64,000 nt of DNA from Otis tarda (taxonomy: Eukaryota > Chordata > Aves > Otidiformes > Otididae). The DNA lies in NCBI GenBank assembly GCA_026413225.1, contig CM048552.1, forward strand, positions 198,244,053 through 198,308,052. Reading direction: 5' to 3'. The notes beneath the pieces were generated by a model. That model made no database searches. It worked only from the letters and a program-made list of their open reading frames with translations, and was not told where the DNA came from. A program made the position numbers and the translations under genes. Shown one piece after another: positions 39,129-50,800 of this stretch; positions within the stretch are counted from its first letter, which is position 1, and each line of letters opens with the position of its first letter.

Positions 39129-39744
39129 TGTGCTGGTTTTGTCTGGAGTAGAGTTAATTTCCGTCGTAGTAGCTTGTATGGGGCTATGTTTTGGATCGGT
39201 GAAGAAAACAGTGTTGGTAACAAAGGGATGTTTTAGTTAATCCTGAACAGTGCTTATGGAGCTTCAAGGTCTTTTCTCCTTCTCTCACTGCCCCAAAAGC
39301 GAATAGGCTGGGGGTGCAGAATGAGTCAGGAGGGAACACGGCTGGGACAACTGACCCCAGCTGACCGAAAGGTCAGCTGTTCATATGTTCCATACTGTCT
39401 GATACTAGTTTGGCAATAAAAAGCTGGAGGGAAGAAGAAAGGGAGGAGGGAGGGTTGGTTGGAGTCACTGTATTTGTCTTCGCAAGGTAGCCATTACGTG
39501 TGATGGAGCCCTGCTTTCACAGAGATGGTTGAACATCTCTCTGCTGATGGGAAGTAGTGAATGAATTCCTTATTTTGCTTCATGTGTGTGCGCAGCTTTT
39601 GCTTTACCTATTAAATTGTTTTTATCTCAACCCACAAGTTTCTTTCACACTTCTACGTTTCTGATTCTCTCCCCCATCCCACAGGGGAGTAGTGGCTGAG
39701 TGGCTGTGTGGCACTGAGCTGCCTACTGCAGTTAAACAACAACA
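39129..39744 (+). repeat. 5' LTR of ERVL-type provirus (family A)
   Basis: It starts TGTGCTGGTTTTG, has AATAAAAAGCTGG near 39415, and closes GTTAAACAACAACA. At 616 bp it is about 120 bp longer than its 3' partner, which has deletions in the middle part. Confidence 0.85.
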
Positions 39745-39752
39745 GTCCTTTT

Positions 39753-39770
39753 TGGTGTCCAATGTGGGGC
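39753..39770 (+). other. Retroviral primer-binding site
   Basis: TGGTGTCCAATGTGGGGC lies 8 bases after the 5' LTR, where a tRNA 3' end would pair. It resembles the TGGTGCCCAACGTGGGGC form recalled from other avian ERVL copies. Confidence 0.7.
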
Positions 39771-40341
39771 TCGAAAGGTTCGAGATAACGACAGATCTGA
39801 TTGGAGAGTGCAAGATTGAATTTTTAGCTGCTATAGATGTTTTGCTATTAATAGGCAGACTCCTGTGCTTGACACGGGGCTTGCTTGCCTTATGGAGTCT
39901 AGTGCTTGTTAAAGACTGCTTTTTGATTTTCCTTTTTGCTGTACTGCTTATCATTGTGCTCTGCTGTGCCTGGGAACAGTTTGATAACAGCAGAGGCCAT
40001 GTGTCTGGGCTGGCAGATGGCCAGGGCATCACTGCTGTTCCTGTGTTGCTGTACTGGACAGGCTGGAACTCCAGTGTGAACTTGAGTTGAAGGGTCTGTG
40101 ACCTGTGGATGAGGCCACATGGGAGTAGGACATCCCAAAGTATCTGTGGCTGTGTCCATGGCAAAGCAGATACATCTCAAAGTGTCTGTGGCCATGGATA
40201 TGTCTGTGCCACAGCAGGTATACCTCTGAAGTAACAGTAGCTCATAGATCAGGCTGCACTGGAGCATGTACACCCCTAAGGGATTGTGGTCTGTGATAGG
40301 TCCAAGCTGGAGCAGGGGCAGGAGAAGGAGTTAATTGCAAT

Positions 40342-40445
40342 AGAATCATAGAATCATAGAATAGTTTGGGTTGAAAGGGACCTTTAAAGGTCATCTAGTC
40401 CAACCGCCCTGCAAGGAGCAGGGACATCTTCAAACAGATTAGGTT
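40342..40445 (-). mobile_element. CR1 3'-end fragment inside the provirus
   Basis: It reads AATCATAGAATCATAGAATA, then GGGACCTTTAAAGGTCATCT and GCAAGGAGCAGGGACATC, the conserved CR1 end. About 100 bases only. It inserted after the provirus. Confidence 0.85.
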
Positions 40446-40868
40446 ACTCTAGTTATGTTAAATGCTATAACCTGTCCCAAAGGGACCAGGCATGGAGATT
40501 GTAATGGATATACCTTTAAATTGTTGTAACTCATTATTTGAGTTGCATGTTATAGGAATTATTATAGCCGCCTGAACCAGTGGAGGATGAGCCTTACAAG
40601 AAGCAGTGCAAGTGCAGCAGTGACCCCGCCTGAGCTCCCTTTGGTGCCCAGTAACTCTACGCCACACAGCACCTCTCCTGTCCTGAGTGACCACCATAAC
40701 AGATGGAGCCCAAAGTCATGGACTAAATGAATGCAATGGACTTTTTTTTTACTTTTTTGGACATTTTACAGACATTTTACAGGAATGGTCCATAGACTAA
40801 GGGAATGATATGTCAAAGGACACGAAGAGGGCTGGTGGTTAATAAGGATGTATTGGATAGTGTGGAAC

Positions 40869-41585
40869 TGTCACGGCCCACTTGGGACTCGTGATGGTTC
40901 TTTTAATGTGATCTCGAAGTGCAAAATTATGGCGAACATGCCAAAGGGGTTGGTTTCAATCAAACAGCACAAACTTTATTATTTTGCCTGTAAAGCGGTG
41001 TGCGATAGGTGAAAGGGAGTGAAAAGGAAAAGTAAAGATAGGGAAGGGAAAAAAGATTATAGCTACCACCGCAGGTCCAAGGTGTCCCTATGATCCCAGG
41101 TCCAGGCAGCGTCCCGCCGGTCCTCACGATTGATGTCGATGTTGATCCTTGGTAGGGAGAGCTCTTTGGGGGTCTCGTTGTTAGGGGTTGACCTTTTATG
41201 CCAAGTGGCAAACCTTGCTCCTCCTTACTTTGGGGATCTCTGCCTGTTCTTGGCCCTTAGGACAGAAGTGTGTTTTTTGTACATTATAATTAGCAAAGTT
41301 CCGTTAAAGGGCACTTTCTCACCATTGTTTTTGAGACAGCAGTTGTGATTCATCCTCCTCGATAGCAGCTGCAGGGTTATCTCTGCCAGTTTTGACAACA
41401 GAGACGAGCCATGGCACCTCCGCGCCACCCTGTCCGCCGTTTCAAGGATGTTGTACATTTTGTTGTTTTAACGGCCAGAGTCGGCCTTGTCCATACAGTT
41501 CCGTTCTGTTCCTGGGAGAAAAAAAAAACAACTTCATCTCAGGCAGGCTGCTCACAGCAACTCATGTCAAGTTGTGAGCCTAACT
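40869..41585 (-). mobile_element. Nested LTR of a different ERV family (approximate ends)
   Basis: In the minus direction there is a TATA-like GGCATAAAAGG near 41196, an AATAAAG polyadenylation signal near 40974, and a CCGTGACA end at 40869. The sequence matches neither LTR family A nor B. The outer start is uncertain and no target duplication was identified. It interrupts the interior of the ERVL-type provirus. Confidence 0.55.
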
Positions 41586-41715
41586 TTTAGGTCAGATCAA
41601 GTCCATAGTCCACCTGGAAGTCCTCGATGACAAGGTTGAGACAATACTGATTTTCTGACCAACCCTTACAGGGACCTGAGCATGATATAAATGCTATGGA
41701 ATAAGGGCTGGAGAA

Positions 41716-42214
41716 TGTGCTGGGATAGAGTTAGACAGAAACTTGTATGGGGCTATGTTTTGGATTTGAGATGAAAACAGTGTCGATAACATAGGGATGT
41801 TTTAGTTATTGCTGAACAGTGCTACAAAGCATTAAGACCTTTCCTGCTTCTCACACTGCCCTACCAGCAATTAGACTGGGGGTGCACAAGGAGCCAGATG
41901 GGGACATAGCTGAGACAGCGGACCCCAGCTGACCAAAGGGATATTCCATACCATATGGCTGCTCAGCAATAAAAAGCTGGAGGAAGAAGAAAGAAGGGGA
42001 GGATGTTCAGAGTTACGGCATTACATGTTATGGAACCCTGCTTTATTTTGCTTTGCTCCCGTGTGCAGCTTTTGCTCTGCCTGTTAAACTGTCTTTATCT
42101 CAATCCATGAGTTTTCTCACTTTTACCGTTCTGAGTCTCTCCCCCATCCCACTGTGAAGGAGTGAGCGAGCAGCCGTGTGGTGCTTAGTTGTGGACTGGG
42201 GTTAAACCTCAACA
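41716..42214 (+). repeat. 3' LTR of ERVL-type provirus (family A)
   Basis: It starts TGTGCTGGGATAG, contains AGCAATAAAAAGCTGG near 41965, and ends TTAAACCTCAACA. It shares order and length of blocks with the 5' LTR except for deleted segments. Confidence 0.85.
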
Positions 42215-44585
42215 CCTGAACACCTAGCTCAGATAGTATGGTTCCCCTTTTCCCTCAGATTTTCGTCAAGGCTCCACCTTGTCAGAGGAACTGTTTGTTG
42301 CTCATGTCAACAGAGAGAGATGAAGCAGCTGTGATAATTGTTTATTCCAAGTACTCAGAGATACAAATCCACTGTTGACTCAGCACACTGAGTGGGAAGA
42401 GCTGGTGGCTGATCTGCTGGCTGCACAATTATGGACATAAAGAAACTGAAATCCCTATCTATAACTGTCAAAAAACCTTTGAGTCTAATGTACAATCACT
42501 TTCGCTTTTAACAGCACAGATGGACGTGGAGCTGGTGGCTACTGCCAAACACCCAAGCAGAATTGTGGACTGCTGGAGGATGCTTGGAAGATGTAAATTG
42601 TCATGTAGCAGCATCTGCTGCCATGTTGCAGGCCCCTGTGTGGCCCATGCAGAGCCACAGTGACACAAAGCTTTCCATAAAGCTGTAGATTTACTAGGCT
42701 GTTCTTGTACCATAACACATAGCAGGGAAATAAGTGTTCAGTGCTTTGGACTGGCGTGGAGCAGCAGACAACAACCGTGCCAGACAGTAGGTTAAGGTCA
42801 GCAATGAACGGTTCACAGCTGAAGCTTGTACCTCTTAAACTAACATCGGCTGCAAAGTAGTAGCTTCCTCAGCAGTATTATTAATGTTAGCCTTCCCAAG
42901 GCATCTACCAAGGTGTGTGACTCTGTGGCCAACATCACCATCTCAGCAGTGTATAAGTGTTCAGCCAAACTTTTCTTAAGCACTGGGCAGGAAACTGACT
43001 TTGGGAGTACTTGATTCTTGAGGGATTTGCTTCAGTGACAGTGACTTTGGTGACTTCAAAATCTGTCCTGAAATGTCTTAAAGCCAGCATTTGACCTACA
43101 TAAAAATATGCTAGTCTAGGCAATATCTTTAGGCCTCTAAATGTATTCAGATTTTTTTTAACAAAAAAAACCTCTCCAGATCATCAAAATATAGGTACAG
43201 CTATTACTTTATAAGTGCATCCATCTGGTTAGCTCAGTAAGTGTTTTCCTCCAAAACTCCTCTTCCATGTGTCAAAAGAGAATAGAGACCTCTGTGTCTG
43301 TAAGAAACTGAGAAAAAAGATCAGTGCTTTGAATATTCTACTTTTCTACAACATTTCCCTAGTCTGTAGTGTTTATGCTTTAATATTTATTGACAGCCAC
43401 TTTGTAATATTGTGTTTATTCTGTTAAAGGCCATGCCTTTCTCTTCTCAGAGGGAGCTACTGCTGTTTAGCCATTGTTTTTTGATAAGATTTATTCAGGT
43501 AGTCAGTGACCTTTCCTATACTCCCTATTGATTGCCTGAAACGACTCGGCCTGACAAGATGAAAATAGCTACAGTGTTTTATTGTTTCTAGTACTTGTTT
43601 ATTTACCCAGTTATGCAATGCACTTACAGACCGATTGATTTATTGCTGCTTTGTACTGCATTATCCAACTGGGTGTAAGGCATTTCAGTCAAAACCATCC
43701 CTTGTAACCCATGGCTGTCCGTTTGCCCAGGGTTTGTGATTGCAAATCTTGGCTTCTACGTGCTGTCAGACTGCTGGTGGCAGTGCAGCGAGCTACTGCT
43801 GAGACAGGCTTGTGTCAAAAGCAGTGTAAATGAAAAAGGGAAAATGTATTGTAAAACATAGTAGAAGAGCCACTACAACTTCTGTCACCACTACATAACA
43901 ACATCTGAAAGAGCAAAGTGGACACAGGACAAAACTGTGTCTTCCTCCAGCAATGCTTGTTTCTGGGATTATTCTGTGAAGGCCTGGGAAAGAGATCTCG
44001 GCTAACTGGACAGAGTGAATTCTGTCAGAACTGAATCTACGGCCAAAGTGTGACTGCAAAGTGTGAATGAATGAATGAATGAATGAATGAGGGAGACCTT
44101 ATGTTGCCCTGGAATTCCAAGAATAAACCAGTTATGATGATCCAGAAGCCACAACATGGTTTTTCACCTCTGCAGCTAACTTAACAGATGATGCATATGA
44201 GCAGCAAGAATCCTTTCACAAGAGGTGAGTAAAGGTGAGGTCTGGCCTGTGACAGGGCAATAGGCCAGTCAAACACTGTTATACAACATGGCCTGCCACA
44301 GTCCCTGGCATTCTGGAGCAGATGATGGTAACTGGAAGAGCAGAGACCCATATGGAACAAAGGAAGAAGAAGGCGGGGAATAGTTAAGATTTTGGATCTG
44401 GGGATTGGACGGTACTAAGCTTAGAGATGCTCATGCTTCTCTCTTAGTTTAGGTGTCTTTTCTCATACTTTAAGGAAGACATTATCAGCTGATTGCTCAA
44501 GAAAGAATAAACTTTCTTCTAGTGACACCATGATACTCTGAAACATACGTACATGCAATGACCAACATCTTTTATTTTAGATATA
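42215..44585. other. Intergenic, no gene seen
   Basis: Unique sequence with no recognisable coding segment. It contains the TGAA microsatellite at about 44063. Confidence 0.55.
44063..44090 (+). repeat. (TGAA)n microsatellite, about 7 units
   Basis: GTGTGAATGAATGAATG continues as TGAA units to GAATGAGGG. Confidence 0.9.
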
Positions 44586-44815
44586 AGATAGATTTAGAAT
44601 AGATATAAGGAACAAATTCTTTACTGTGAAGGTGATGAGGCATTGGAACATGTTGCCCAGAGAACTTGTGGATGCCCCATCCCTGGAAATGTTTAAGGCC
44701 AGGTTGGATGGGGCTCTGAGTGACTTTGTCTAATGGAAGGCAGAGGGGTTTGAACTAGATGATCTGTAAAGTCCCTTCTTACCCAAACCATTCTATGATT
44801 GTATGATCTGTCTCA
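44586..44815 (+). mobile_element. CR1 3'-end fragment
   Basis: It opens with AGATTTAGAATAGATATAAG and carries GTTGCCCAGAGAACTTGTGG, then ends ACCATTCTATGATTGTATGA. About 230 bases, non-coding. Confidence 0.88.
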
Positions 44816-47800
44816 TATCAACAAATACTAATGATACAAATCTCTGGATGGTGTGCATGGAGGTTACATGTGTTACTCCTCTTGGCTGAAACTGCCTATA
44901 AGGGTAATTAATCACAGTGGGATAACATTGCATGTGGGATGACTGATCTCCAAAATCATTCTTAAAGAGATAGATGATACCATTCCCTTATTGGCTGGGA
45001 CCAGGATCCTTGAAGCACTCAGGGGAAAAGTTTCTTGTGCCTCTTAGCACTAATCAGGAAAAGAGAAGAACACCTCAAAGGAAGAACAATATCCTACTGG
45101 AGGTGCCTAGGTCCATCAGAGAAAGTCAAAGTCATGACGTCTGTGGAAGAAGCTGGATTAGGATCACAATTCAATCAGTGAAATCCAAGCAAGGACAATC
45201 CAAGTACAAGACTTCTGAAAAAATGTAAAAGAAACCTATTGGGATGATTTTGTGGGTCACAAGGAAAGTTATGGCTTCTTGATCAAAAGGGTTTAGGAAG
45301 AGGTCTAAGGTGAAGCTAAGAGTGTAAACTATTTAGCAAAGTTAGTGAGTAATAGACAATTGGTATTCAGAAGATATGGAAGTGCAGCAGAATGTTCAGG
45401 TAGAGAAGAAGGAGCTTCTGTCTGGACAGGTGAACACAGTGGATGGCTCCGTCTGTCAGAACTGAGGAAGTAAAATGAAAGAAATAAGAAAAAGGGGATG
45501 AGGAGATCTTCAGAAGGTGGGAATGATAGCCCTTAATATTGGAACCACCCTAATTCAGAGCTGCAATTCCACTGAGTTTCAGAAGAATCTCCACCTTTGC
45601 TACTGCTCAGGTATTTTCTCACGCTCTTCTGTATACATCCCTTCTTAACAAGGATGTATAATGCATTTGCTCTGTGGCCCTATTTCGGCAGCTTTGGTTT
45701 CCAGTACTGGTGACAGTGCACTTGGCTCCTTTCTCTGGTGGGTGAAATGCAGGGTGGTTGCACCAAAATCAGGCAAGGTACCACTGGGAAATGACAGAGT
45801 CTTTCAGTGCCTTCTTCAACACGTCTTCCCTAAGACATCTGTTTACTCATTCCTGTAAGAGTGGCTTTACAGCTGTCTTTCAAGGTAAAAACAACACTGA
45901 GGTGGGAAATGCCTCACTTTCTGACTGGATATAAATCTGAAGCCCAACTAACTTCCCAGGCTTAACACAGTCTGAGGGTCACGTCTCCTGGGAGCAGCTC
46001 AGTGCGATTCAGAGAGAAGTGAAGCGGCATAGCAACCTGCATGATGCTGCCAACATCAGAAAGGAGACAAACCTCTCAGATATCTACCAAAACTAGATAT
46101 AATCCATCTAAGATAGGAATATGTGCTGTACTGGGTCAAGTTCACATTTAGGGGAGACTGGTCTATTTTGGACCATTGTTGACATCATCCACACCCGATT
46201 CTGTGGCATGTTGCAGGTCATCACTAGGCCATCTTTCTCTTCCTTTTCTTACGGAGATGCTCTTTTTTTTTCATAGCCTGACTTAGACTCTACCCAGTAA
46301 CAGTCTTTGTATAAAGAGGTCATAACACATTTCTTGCAACATTTTTTTTTTGCAATCAGTATTTGTACTATTACATTTCATATCTGCAGCCCCACACTCC
46401 CCCTGCTTAGTGAACTGAATGCCCTCAGAAAAGTGGAATATGCTGCTTGCACTTCTAGAAGAATGAAGCTAGGACTCTCACTCTGCATTGCCGAGATGAT
46501 GCTCTCCATTTTCCTTCAACCTGAATGTAACAGTGCATGCAGTACAGGTGATGGAAGTGTTCACAGAGTTAAGCCAGGCTGGATTTAAGGAGAAGTCATC
46601 AAAATGGGAATGACTTACATAACAGAAGTCCTGAGTGTATTGCCTGTGGGCTTCTGAACTTTTAGCCTTTCTTACCAATGTGGGTCCTAAAATCCATTGA
46701 ATACCCATGGGAACACCAACTGATGTCCCCCACAGTCACTCTCCTCACACCTAGGAAAGCATCAGAGAAAGGATGAGCCTTTTGATGAAGAGATGTGGGT
46801 GGAAGTAGGCTGGAAAAGACTCCTGCTTAAAGCACATCTCTGGCTGATATATGGTAAAAGTGGTCACTAAAGAGTGTGTAGAAAGACACCATGTCCTTTT
46901 AAAAGATCTTAGCCCATCTGAAAGGCACATCAGTTATTGGGAATGGGATTTAACCATTAATTTTTTGGCTATGTATGGACTCTTAATACCCAGATGTCCA
47001 GTTCCTTCCTTCCTCACCATGATGCCTGCATTTCTCACACTGGCAGTATGATAGGGTGGCCTCTTCGTCATTGCTGGGCACAGTAGGTCACAGTGTGACG
47101 AGCCCATCAGTTACGTGGAAATGGGAAGACCTAGGGAGAAAGGCCACAGCGCTCAGTCAAGGTCCATGCCTGGTGGCAGGGACCTGCACACAGGGGGCCC
47201 CTATGACGAGGCATCCTCAACATGGAGACCTTCTCCTAAGACACAGGACAAGGCACACGTGTGAATTCATCACGCATCACTATGTTTCCGTGTGTAGTGG
47301 ATGTGCTCCAGCCAGGCAATCCAATGCACAAAGTTTCACACTGAGAGGAGAATGAATTGAGAGATCTCCGGTTACTGTAGATACTAGATACCTAGATGCC
47401 CACCCATATGCATTTTCATGTCAATTGATCTCAACCAGCATCTGAAATTAAAAAAAAAAAAAAAAAATCTCCTGGTTCTTCCCTGCACTTCGGTCTTCAG
47501 ACAGCGCGTGGTCTGAAGTCACAACAGGTCTGGCAGTGTGGCCATGGCTGCAGAATGTGCACCAGAGGAATCGGTCGCCTGTGACTTCTCAAGCGTGTGC
47601 CTTTGCAGTGCCACTTCCAGCTTTCAACACTGGGTGGCACCAGAAATATAAAGAACCAGGGCCACGTCTCGACCCTCTCCTCCTCCAAACAGTTGCCGTC
47701 GTGGGAGAGGTGAGGTGCTATCGGTTTATTTGTTTATAGACTTGATGCAGCAAATGCAAGAAAAACATTATTCGAGCAAGAGACCTCAGGTAATGGTAGG

Positions 47801-50800
47801 ATTAGGAGCAGGTGAGGATATAAGATAGGAAGAACTGTCTGTAAAGTTTGATTACTTCCACTGTGCAACTATTGCATCTAAAAAACCCCACCTGTGATTA
47901 AAGTTGATTTTTTTTTTTTAAATCTTGTCGGTTTTTTTTCTCCTCAGCCACAGAAAAAAAAAAAAAAAAAAAAGAGACAGAAAAGCAGTGGAGAGGTCGG
48001 GCCAGTCCCAGGCTCTGTGCCAGTGTTGTCCGTGTCTCAGACACTGCTGGAGCCAGGAGTGGCCCTTGCCGCAACGCTGCTCCCTCCATCTTCGGCTGCA
48101 CTGCCCAGTGCATCAACCAGCAGAGCGGAGCCCGGGCGAGAGGCAGAGCCCCTCCATCAGCAAGTTGCTCTCTCTCACACCTCATCTAACATGGGATGCT
48201 AATGGCATCCCTTTGGTAGATAAGGCCAAATTCTTTAGCAAAAATACTCTACATGCGATTTCTTTTTGTGAGAGCTTAGAGACAGAAGTTTCTAGATACT
48301 GAACTGGAGGAATGTCATGTGCTCATTATTGATTTCTCATTGCTGGCTATGATAAATTCCAAGAGTGTAGCAACACAGAGAAAAAAGTTGCGGAGGAGCT
48401 GCCATCTTACAGAGCACTTTGCATGCCTTCCTTAACATCTGTGATTTGTGACCAACGCCACTGAATGCAGTTATCCAATAAGATGCCAAACTGTCAGCAT
48501 TTCATTAAAATATGCTGCAGGGAGTAGTTCAGTAAACTACTTAGCATGCCAGATGCACAGTATGTGCCAACATATTTATCGTATAATGTTCTTAAGAGCT
48601 GCAAGCCTCTGTTCATTGGGAGTAATCAATTCCATTTTCATATGCAGTGGACCTTGAACCCTGCTCTGCACTCACATTGCAACAATTTAATTTTTTCAAG
48701 GGACGATCAGAATAAGTAGATGCAGTACCTCTACCAGGAGCTTTGCCACTAAGCTTTATTGATATTGTGGGCTAAAAAAAGCCCCACAGATCTCTGCACA
48801 CTGTTGGAAGGATCTAAAAATACATAATAAAAGCATGATTAGTACAGCATGCAACAAGGTGAGGAGTATGTGTTGCCAAACAGAAACAAAGTCTTGACAA
48901 TGTAAAAGCAACAAAGCCAAATATAGTAATTCAGCAACAAGAGTATTAAGCTCAGCCTTATTGCAATAAGAAATAAAGGACAGTTATGTTCTTAGTCGAG
49001 CTGAAAGAATCTACCCCAGTGACTGGTAATTAATAGTTCAAGGTGACCTTTGGTCCCCTGTTCAGCCTTTGGATTGCCTTATCAGACATTGTCAGTCTCT
49101 GGGACATGCAAATCCCATGTGTCAGAAAGCACTGGTTTTCATACACTTGGTGACCTTTCTTATCTCTTGTATTCCTTCTTTCCTCTCTGTCTGACTACCC
49201 CAAAGTGCTTACAGAGGCTCTGTTCCCAGGCAATTACTTGTTGGGCAGCTCTCCTACAGCTGAAACAGGGTCTCTCCTCTGATACTGAAAGCTAGGCAGC
49301 ACCTTGTTAAGCCAGGACTCGTGTATGTATTCAGCAACCCTCTGCGACCTCTCCCCAAGGGAAACCTGGCTCCTGAACCTTGGAGTTTCATCTTCACTTG
49401 GTATAAGGTGCTGCCAAACAGTTGTAGTCAAACCCCAAGGCCAGCAAAGGGGCATCAGCATGTTCCGGAGCCTTGTGCCCAAAACCCTTCCCATCCCTCA
49501 CAATGGGCTCCAGTGCCCCATTCCCCACATCTCTTGCTATGGCAGACAGAAAATATCTGTGGTATCACGTATCTCTTTAAATCCTAAAATGCCACTCTGA
49601 CTCTATAGCAACACTAACAGGCATCATCTGGTTTGGTTTTTTTTTTTTTTTATAGCTGGGAGGCTCACAGAGGCCCTGCTGCAGTGTTTTGCAGCTACAG
49701 TTGAACAATTCAAACCTAGAAACAAGTCTGAGGTAAAATCTTATCTGTTACACCTCTGCTCCCAGACCATGCTCCTGGGGGCTTTATTTCAGATCTCAAT
49801 GAGATCTATAGAGAGCTTTACAACCTGGAAATTCAGACTGCATATTAGGATCCCAAAAGAGGATGTGAAAACCCAGCTCTGAGCTTCAGAAATCAATAAA
49901 ATAGGACATGCAGAACACACTGACCCACCAAGATTTGCAGAGACTGTGTATACATACAAATATTATCATAAAATCAGACAAAGTTTTTTTCCCCAAAATG
50001 GGTGTCTCCTCAGGATGAGCTTGCTGAAGGGGAAGGTGTGGGAGGAGTGGAAGGAAAGAAGGGAGGAAGCACAGGAATAAATTCAATTCAAGTGTGCACA
50101 GAAGGAGCAAGGAAACCCATAAACATATCCAGAGTGATAAAAGGTAACTGAAGCAAAGGGCTTTTAAAGATATGAAACCCACCTCCTCTGTCAAGCAGAG
50201 CTGAAGGCGAATAAAGACTTATGATCTGGCTGAGAGTTTGCTGCGTGGTTGTCCCTCCTGGCACTGCTGTCTGTTCCCCTGAGGCAAATGGGCTTGTTTG
50301 CTGCTGTAGAAAAGAGAGTGGCCTGTAGTGCTACCTGTAAAGCGGCTCCTGGGTCGCTGCATAGCCCTGTTGTACATGGAATAAAAGGTTCTCTTTAATT
50401 ATTCACAGGGCTCAGAATGGCCAGTCTGCATGCACCAGGACAGACGCTCACAGTGTTTACTGCTTTGCCCGTGGTTACAACATCCAAGCCCAAATGAGAG
50501 GTATTTATTGTGGCCTTTCTCCCTCTCCTGGCCCAACATTCTGGATGCACTGGCCTGGCCCTGCAGCCGGAGGATACACGACAGTGGTACCTTGCGGGGC
50601 ATGAGGCATCACGGTTCCTTCCCCGAGCTGAGAGCACAGGTTCAGACCTCCACAGTTTGAGGGAGGATATTTAAGCGGTCAGCTCGTATTACGGTGTTAA
50701 TCACAGCAGAAACATAATGAATAAATTCTTCCCCTTCTGCATTATGTAAATCATTTTCTGGGCTGTGTCAGCTCTTCTGCAAGTGAGAGCTTGTTTTAAT

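Larger units (their letters stand above)
39129..42214 (+). mobile_element. ERVL-type provirus, two LTRs, gutted interior
   Basis: The 5' LTR is 39129-39744 and the 3' LTR 41716-42214. Both open TGTGCTGG and close AACA. Internal sequence opens with a primer-binding site and ends with a purine-rich ATAAGGGCTGGAGAA just before the 3' LTR. Flanking bases are CCTAG and CCTGA, a possible decayed 5-bp target duplication. The 1.97-kb interior has no gag, pol or env frame I can recognise. Part of it is foreign: a CR1 tail and a nested LTR. Confidence 0.85.

Noticed and set aside
39692-40090. Frame of 132 codons with a membrane-like stretch in the provirus
   Set aside because: It starts in the LTR and crosses the primer-binding site, so it is not a retroviral gene.
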